Source: an uncultured Actinomyces sp. (GTDB taxonomy: Bacteria > Actinomycetota > Actinomycetes > Actinomycetales > Actinomycetaceae). Taken from it: a stretch of 9,825 bases of DNA. Location: positions 1 through 9,825 of the forward strand of contig CALHID010000224.1 of assembly GCA_938030835.1 (NCBI GenBank). Reading direction: 5' to 3'. The position numbers were made by a program, and so were the translations under genes. Under the pieces are notes generated by a model. The model saw only the letters and a list, made by a program, of their open reading frames with translations. It was not told the origin of the DNA and did not search any database. Numbering within the stretch: position 1 is the first letter of the stretch; the number at the start of each line of letters is the position of its first letter. Of this stretch, positions 6,901-9,825 are shown piece by piece.

Positions 6901-7047
6901 GACGATGGCATCGATCAGTGTTGATTTTCCAGAACCGGTTGCTCCACGTAAAAGGAAGAGACCCGCGTCTGTGAAACGCTGGAAGTCAATGAATTGACGT
7001 GACGCAAATGGTCCAATCCCACTGATTTCCAAAGTGAGTAGCTTCAT
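3982..7047 (-). CDS. sbcC: Exonuclease subunit SbcC (Rad50-like SMC ATPase)
   Basis: SbcC is the ATPase and coiled-coil arm of the SbcCD complex, which opens DNA hairpins, removes protein-blocked ends and acts in double-strand break processing on the nucleoid. This 1021-aa protein has a complete layout: Walker A GATGSGKS (35-42), Q-loop region VVLPQGQFARFL (159-170), two long Glu/Gln/Ala-rich coiled coils, a zinc hook CPVC (535-538) near the middle, ABC signature LSGGE (924-928), Walker B with catalytic Glu FIDEGFGSLD (957-966) and H-loop His (about 992). Length and motif order are normal for bacterial SbcC and nothing is missing. The ATG overlaps the sbcD stop as ATGA and its ribosome binding site is weak, so translation is probably coupled to sbcD. 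Its 3' end abuts the convergent DUF6912-like gene. Confidence 0.96.
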   Translation of the reverse strand: MKLLTLEISGIGPFASRQFIDFQRFTDAGLFLLRGATGSGKSTLIDAIVFGLYGDVASGNDGAKNRLRSLYCAPNDPSYVEVVFEVSAGIYRVRRTPQYVKEGRATPVNATVTFEKVTPNPSDPSGFSTLEALSRSIPEAQSMITSFIGLTKEQFLQTVVLPQGQFARFLSAKSSDREKILRDIFGTQYFQDLQNAFVEEAKSADESITRTRRDFLSALGTLQSQITDSPLAEPLSEDLTKLSEKLESTGEYEELNADLLTLSGQLNDLLKKQCDDAQRTLDSAQVLLDQRNAELNAAQDLHQRFNEYKLLTAQQAALLSQESQIKSLIVKEAHLRNLEPLKAPLQQFDSARSKLTQASSSLEKFISLPKRMDGALFDTTQAHTELSAGNSELLAEYEKVSSASHVQQQLVDARAEYERLTAQEIQAHQLIEELKQRSDALLKTRAELTQKIEASQEARSDLASSSAQLDALNQRVDAAERADILRAQLIGLAEEIQKAHRTARERGIAALLARETWLQETAASLAAELEEDTPCPVCGSTLHPAPAQSDSDNTMSRQKLDELEALRQEADQHLHELSTQRSQCVAQIAALNGQAGSDSESLRIQRDALRQSIDQLSSLAENYQSLSAEFEASSESEKEILSARASTQEKLTNINSRIQEVKAQVSAYEASLAQALGDYTSLEEWKEALERKQDHQDAFSQALNSFDQAAQLFQSNQEYLNTAFSESGYKDGDIDLNQIREELKDLPQLEGLSQQIRHYHQELHTVQARLDSERFSGLETAEVPDLDACEKTREAAREEELRASSNLANIQALAKSIHRSETQLHSALAELGKALKEGYPRLRLAQLASGNGQASVHRVPLSSWILMSRFEELISAANPRLAEISHGRYELQRSVTDPTRSRKNGLGLVIFDHEAEDTRTPSTLSGGETFYVSLALALGLADVVMAESGGIMLSSMFIDEGFGSLDLDTLDIVMAQLLALRQSDRCIGVISHVDEMARQIADQIQVTWKEGRGSTLSIRGA

Positions 7048-8294
7048 TGGAGGTCTTCTTTCACCTTACTCACAACCTGATCGATGACGCTGTTTTCTTC
7101 TGTTGACACCGGCTGCCCACCCTGTTGAGAGAAAAAGTCTGCAAGGGTTGAACGAATATCCATCGTTGCGAGGTCACGTTGAGGCGCGGCCAGGAGGGGT
7201 GTATGTGCTGGCGCGTGGATGATCGAGAGCGCGTGTGGATATGCAGCGCGAAGGCGGGAGACCATTGACTGAGGTCGCGCATCATCAGTAACGGTCAGAG
7301 ACACATAGGATTCCCGATCGATCTCTACTGCTTTCTCAAGAAGAGAATCCATTGAGCCTGTTAGGACAACAAGGGGATGCGCGGATGGGATATCAACCGT
7401 TGAGAGCGTGAGAGGCATTGAGATACCAGAAATCTCAACCCTTTGAGCATGTGGAGTGAGCTTTTCATCTTCCGGATGCGTATCAATGATGACAGCGCTT
7501 TTATCCCCGGGAGCTTCTGAAAAAGAATAGGCGATGGGCGAACCAGAATAGCGAATAGGAACCTGAGAAGAGGGGATTACTTGAGGTCGATGCAAATGTC
7601 CCAAGGCAACGTAACTCAGTCCAGGAGTTGGTGCTTGGGGATCACCGCCGAAGTTCTCGAAGGTTTCGGCTGATACGGAAGGAACCCCACCAACTTCAAT
7701 ATTGCGTTCCGAATCCGAAGGCGCGGCGCCGACAATGAAGGCGTGGGCCATCACCACAGCTGGGCGCAAATCCCCTTCACTGCGTCGTTGCTTGAGATCA
7801 GCACCGATACGTCGCATTGCTGCATCCATTACCGCTTGATGACTGCGTTCAAGCGGCTGTTCATTGGGGGATAACACCGAGCGGACCAAATCTGGTTCAA
7901 GGTAGGGGATCGGGTAGACCAAAACTCCTGGATCACTACCGGTACCGAGGTATTCACGGGCGGTGCCAATGTCTTCAACACGTGTACACACCTGGATATT
8001 TCCGCGAAGGAAGTGCGAATACATTCCCAGGCGAGCCGCGGAATCATGATTTCCCGACGTGAGTAGTACATGAGTGATGGAGCTGAGTTCTTCAAGAAGG
8101 CTCATCACTTCATTGATCTGACCGACGGGAGGAATTGCTCGGTCATAGACATCGCCAGAGATCAAAACCAATTGGATATTCTGCGTCTTCACGGTGTCGA
8201 TCAGCCAGCGACCAAAAAGAGCGCGTGCATCGCCTAAATCTTGACCGTGGAGACTGCGGCCAAAATGCCAATCGGAAGTGTGAAGAATTCGCAT
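7044..8294 (-). CDS. sbcD: Exonuclease subunit SbcD (Mre11-like nuclease)
   Basis: SbcD is the manganese-dependent nuclease partner of SbcC. From the ATG at 8294 it is 416 aa and shows the calcineurin-like phosphoesterase motifs in order: SDWHFG (7-12, metal ligands D8 and H10), GDVYD (47-51), GNHD (81-84), AHAF with H184, and GHLH (232-235). The rest is the capping and SbcC-binding C-terminal region, which is less conserved. An in-frame GTG further upstream (8333) would add 13 residues, but the family begins with MRILHTSDWH, so 8294 is chosen. There is no Shine-Dalgarno sequence before it; CATACT lies 6 nt upstream, hinting at a leaderless start. It overlaps sbcC by 4 bp and follows rsgA after 72 bp on the same strand. 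Confidence 0.95.
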   Translation of the reverse strand: MRILHTSDWHFGRSLHGQDLGDARALFGRWLIDTVKTQNIQLVLISGDVYDRAIPPVGQINEVMSLLEELSSITHVLLTSGNHDSAARLGMYSHFLRGNIQVCTRVEDIGTAREYLGTGSDPGVLVYPIPYLEPDLVRSVLSPNEQPLERSHQAVMDAAMRRIGADLKQRRSEGDLRPAVVMAHAFIVGAAPSDSERNIEVGGVPSVSAETFENFGGDPQAPTPGLSYVALGHLHRPQVIPSSQVPIRYSGSPIAYSFSEAPGDKSAVIIDTHPEDEKLTPHAQRVEISGISMPLTLSTVDIPSAHPLVVLTGSMDSLLEKAVEIDRESYVSLTVTDDARPQSMVSRLRAAYPHALSIIHAPAHTPLLAAPQRDLATMDIRSTLADFFSQQGGQPVSTEENSVIDQVVSKVKEDLQ

Positions 8295-8300
8295 GTGCCT

Positions 8301-8306
8301 AGTATG
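8301..8306 (-). promoter_or_regulatory. Possible -10 element for a leaderless sbcD transcript
   Basis: CATACT on the minus strand (4 of 6 to TATAAT) ends exactly 6 nt before the sbcD ATG, the distance that would put +1 on its A. No good -35 is seen at 16-18 bp, so this is weak. It would allow sbcDC transcription separate from aroA-rsgA. Confidence 0.3.
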
Positions 8307-8366
8307 AACTGCCCCACCAGCATTTTGAGTCACTTTGGAGCAGCACCAGAAAAATCCACCTCGAAA

Positions 8367-9437
8367 TTAGCGCGCAGCCTTCGAAACGCGCATTGCTCCT
8401 GCAACCGCGTCCAAAAGACGACGGACGGAAGCAACCCGCGAAGTACGCCTCTGGCGCTCTGCCTCGGCCTCGGAAGGGGAGGAAGGAAGGCTGAAAGGCT
8501 CACGCCCCTGTGCCCACGCATCCAGTGCACACGAGGGGGCATCCTCGAGGTGCGTGCACAGCGGGAGGCACCACTGCGCGGCCTCGGCAACATCGGGGAA
8601 AACGCCAAGCACATCGTCGGTATCGACATGCCCAAGTCCAAAGGAACGCACACCGGGGGTATCAACGATCCAGCCACCACCAAGCAGCTCGAAGGCTCGC
8701 GAAGAAGTCGATGTGTGTCGACCTCGTCCAGTCACCTGATTGACCATTCCCACGCTGCGCTGGGCCTGAGGAATGAGTGCGTTAATGAGGGTTGATTTTC
8801 CAACTCCGGAGTGGCCGACCAAAACGGAAAAATGCCCGGCTAGGATCTCTCTTAATTCATCAAGCCCCTGATCGCCAGCTGCAACCGAGGTCACCACTGT
8901 TGTCAGATCAAAATCCGCATACGCGCGAAGAAATTCTTCGGCTGGAGCAAGATCAGCTTTCGTGAGGCAAAGAACGGCACGCATCCCCGCCTCGTGAGCG
9001 GCAACCAAACAGCGGTCAATCATTCCCATTCGAGGAGGAGGATCAGCCAAAGCCGTTACGATCACCATAATTTGTGCGTTCGCAACGATAATTTTTTCGC
9101 CCTTTTGATCGGGAGCATCCTCAAGAGAGCGGCGCAGAACGCTGCTTCTTTCCTCTACAGCAACGATTCGGGCCAAGGTGTCAACGCGGCCGCTGAGATC
9201 GCCGGTCAAACGGACACAATCACCAACGACAACGCTTCCCTTTTTCAGCTCGCGGGCAAGAACAGAGCGCAGGTCGATATCCTCATAGCGAACCAGGTAG
9301 CGGCCACGGTCAATACCGATCACCTGACCGATTGGCTTGCCTCCCCAATCAGGGCGAACTTTTGTGCGCGGCCGCGAGCGCTTCCCGGGGCGAACCTTCA
9401 CGCGCGGGTCATCGGTACCGATATCGCGTCTAGACAT
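8367..9437 (-). CDS. rsgA: Ribosome small subunit-dependent GTPase RsgA
   Basis: RsgA (YjeQ/YloQ) is a circularly permuted GTPase that checks and releases maturing 30S subunits. The 356-aa protein has an N-terminal basic leader with VRPGKRSRPRTKVRPDW (15-31), typical of actinobacterial members, then an OB-like domain (about 35-100). The GTPase motifs follow in permuted order: G4 TKAD (159-162, Thr replacing the usual Asn), P-loop GHSGVGKST (208-216), G2 region around HTST (241-244) and G3 DTPG (259-262). A zinc-binding set C290, C294, H296 and C303 lies C-terminally. The ATG at 9437 overlaps the aroA stop by 8 bp and has GAGG 5 nt upstream, so it is probably coupled to aroA. The aroA-rsgA order matches mycobacteria (Rv3227-Rv3228 as I recall). 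Confidence 0.95.
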   Translation of the reverse strand: MSRRDIGTDDPRVKVRPGKRSRPRTKVRPDWGGKPIGQVIGIDRGRYLVRYEDIDLRSVLARELKKGSVVVGDCVRLTGDLSGRVDTLARIVAVEERSSVLRRSLEDAPDQKGEKIIVANAQIMVIVTALADPPPRMGMIDRCLVAAHEAGMRAVLCLTKADLAPAEEFLRAYADFDLTTVVTSVAAGDQGLDELREILAGHFSVLVGHSGVGKSTLINALIPQAQRSVGMVNQVTGRGRHTSTSSRAFELLGGGWIVDTPGVRSFGLGHVDTDDVLGVFPDVAEAAQWCLPLCTHLEDAPSCALDAWAQGREPFSLPSSPSEAEAERQRRTSRVASVRRLLDAVAGAMRVSKAAR

Positions 9438-9825
9438 TTGCGCCTCGATTCTCCATCATGCTCTGCCACATAGATTCAAAATTCGGGAGAGTCTTTGAAG
9501 TGCACGCGATGTCATCAACGCTCACTCCATCGATCACCAATCCGACGATTGCGGCGAAAGTTGCCATCCTGTGGTCGGCGAAGGAACGCAGTTTGGCGCC
9601 ATGAAGAGGGCGTGGCCTAATTGTGAGGCCATCGTCAAAAACTTCGACGCAGCCTCCCAGAGATCGAATGGAGTCCGCGATGGCTTCCAAACGATCAGTT
9701 TCATGCCCGCGAAGATGAGCGATTCCGCTGAGGGTAGATGGAGTTTGTGCAAAGAGCAGGAGCGCAGCAAGGGTTGGAACCATCTCGCCCATTGCGGACA
9801 TATCGCAGGTGATCCCCTGGAAACT
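9430..9825 (-). CDS. aroA: EPSP synthase AroA, C-terminal fragment
   Basis: 3-phosphoshikimate 1-carboxyvinyltransferase condenses shikimate-3-phosphate with phosphoenolpyruvate in chorismate synthesis. Only the last 131 residues are in the window; the frame is open to the right edge and the gene starts outside. Recognisable elements are MGEMVPTLAALLLFA, RGHETDRLEAIA (the actinobacterial form of KETDRL), ADHRMATFAAIVGL (the DHRMA signature) and the closing CTSKTLPNFESMW. The stop (9430-9432) overlaps the start of rsgA. Nothing is abnormal in the part seen. Confidence 0.95.
   Translation of the reverse strand, partial: SFQGITCDMSAMGEMVPTLAALLLFAQTPSTLSGIAHLRGHETDRLEAIADSIRSLGGCVEVFDDGLTIRPRPLHGAKLRSFADHRMATFAAIVGLVIDGVSVDDIACTSKTLPNFESMWQSMMENRGANV

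Noticed and set aside
8241..8795. 184-codon + strand frame across the sbcD-rsgA junction
   Set aside because: It is antisense to two well recognised genes, and its protein is low-complexity and unrelated to any family I know.

Overview
The window looks like an ordinary chromosomal segment of an actinomycete. The evidence is the SecA lacking a C-terminal zinc tail, an Rv3235-like protein, a DUF6912-like protein, an excisionase-type helix-turn-helix protein, and an aroA-rsgA pair arranged as in other Actinobacteria. Base composition is moderate rather than very GC-rich, which would suit some Actinomycetaceae, but the genus cannot be named from the sequence.

Layout. Bases 1-2100 (+) are the C-terminal two thirds or so of secA, cut by the left edge, followed by a strong hairpin (2123-2154). 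Converging on it is a 155-aa Rv3235/DUF6459-like gene (2642-2175, -). About 360 bp without a convincing gene follow (2643-3003), holding several small dyads and one perfect DnaA-box 9-mer. Next is a small HTH gene (3269-3051, -) with a clear intrinsic terminator. It is divergent from a DUF6912-like gene (3517-3978, +), and the space between them (3270-3516) carries candidate promoters and a cluster of repeated ATGTC motifs. The DUF6912-like gene meets the 3' end of sbcC with only 3 bp between stop codons.

The right half is one minus-strand block read from right to left: aroA (C-terminal fragment), rsgA (8-bp overlap), sbcD (72-bp gap), sbcC (ATGA overlap). Its products are EPSP synthase of the shikimate pathway, the ribosome small-subunit maturation GTPase, and the Mre11/Rad50-like SbcCD nuclease. 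The overlaps suggest two translationally coupled pairs, aroA-rsgA and sbcD-sbcC. The gap before sbcD may carry its own, possibly leaderless, promoter.

I see no mobile element, CRISPR array, RNA gene or obvious foreign island. The least understood parts are the three small conserved but uncharacterised proteins around secA and the regulatory architecture of the two gene-poor stretches. No clearly novel system is visible. The most testable observations are the ATGTC repeat cluster overlapping a promoter, the likely leaderless starts, and the DnaA box with adjacent dyads.
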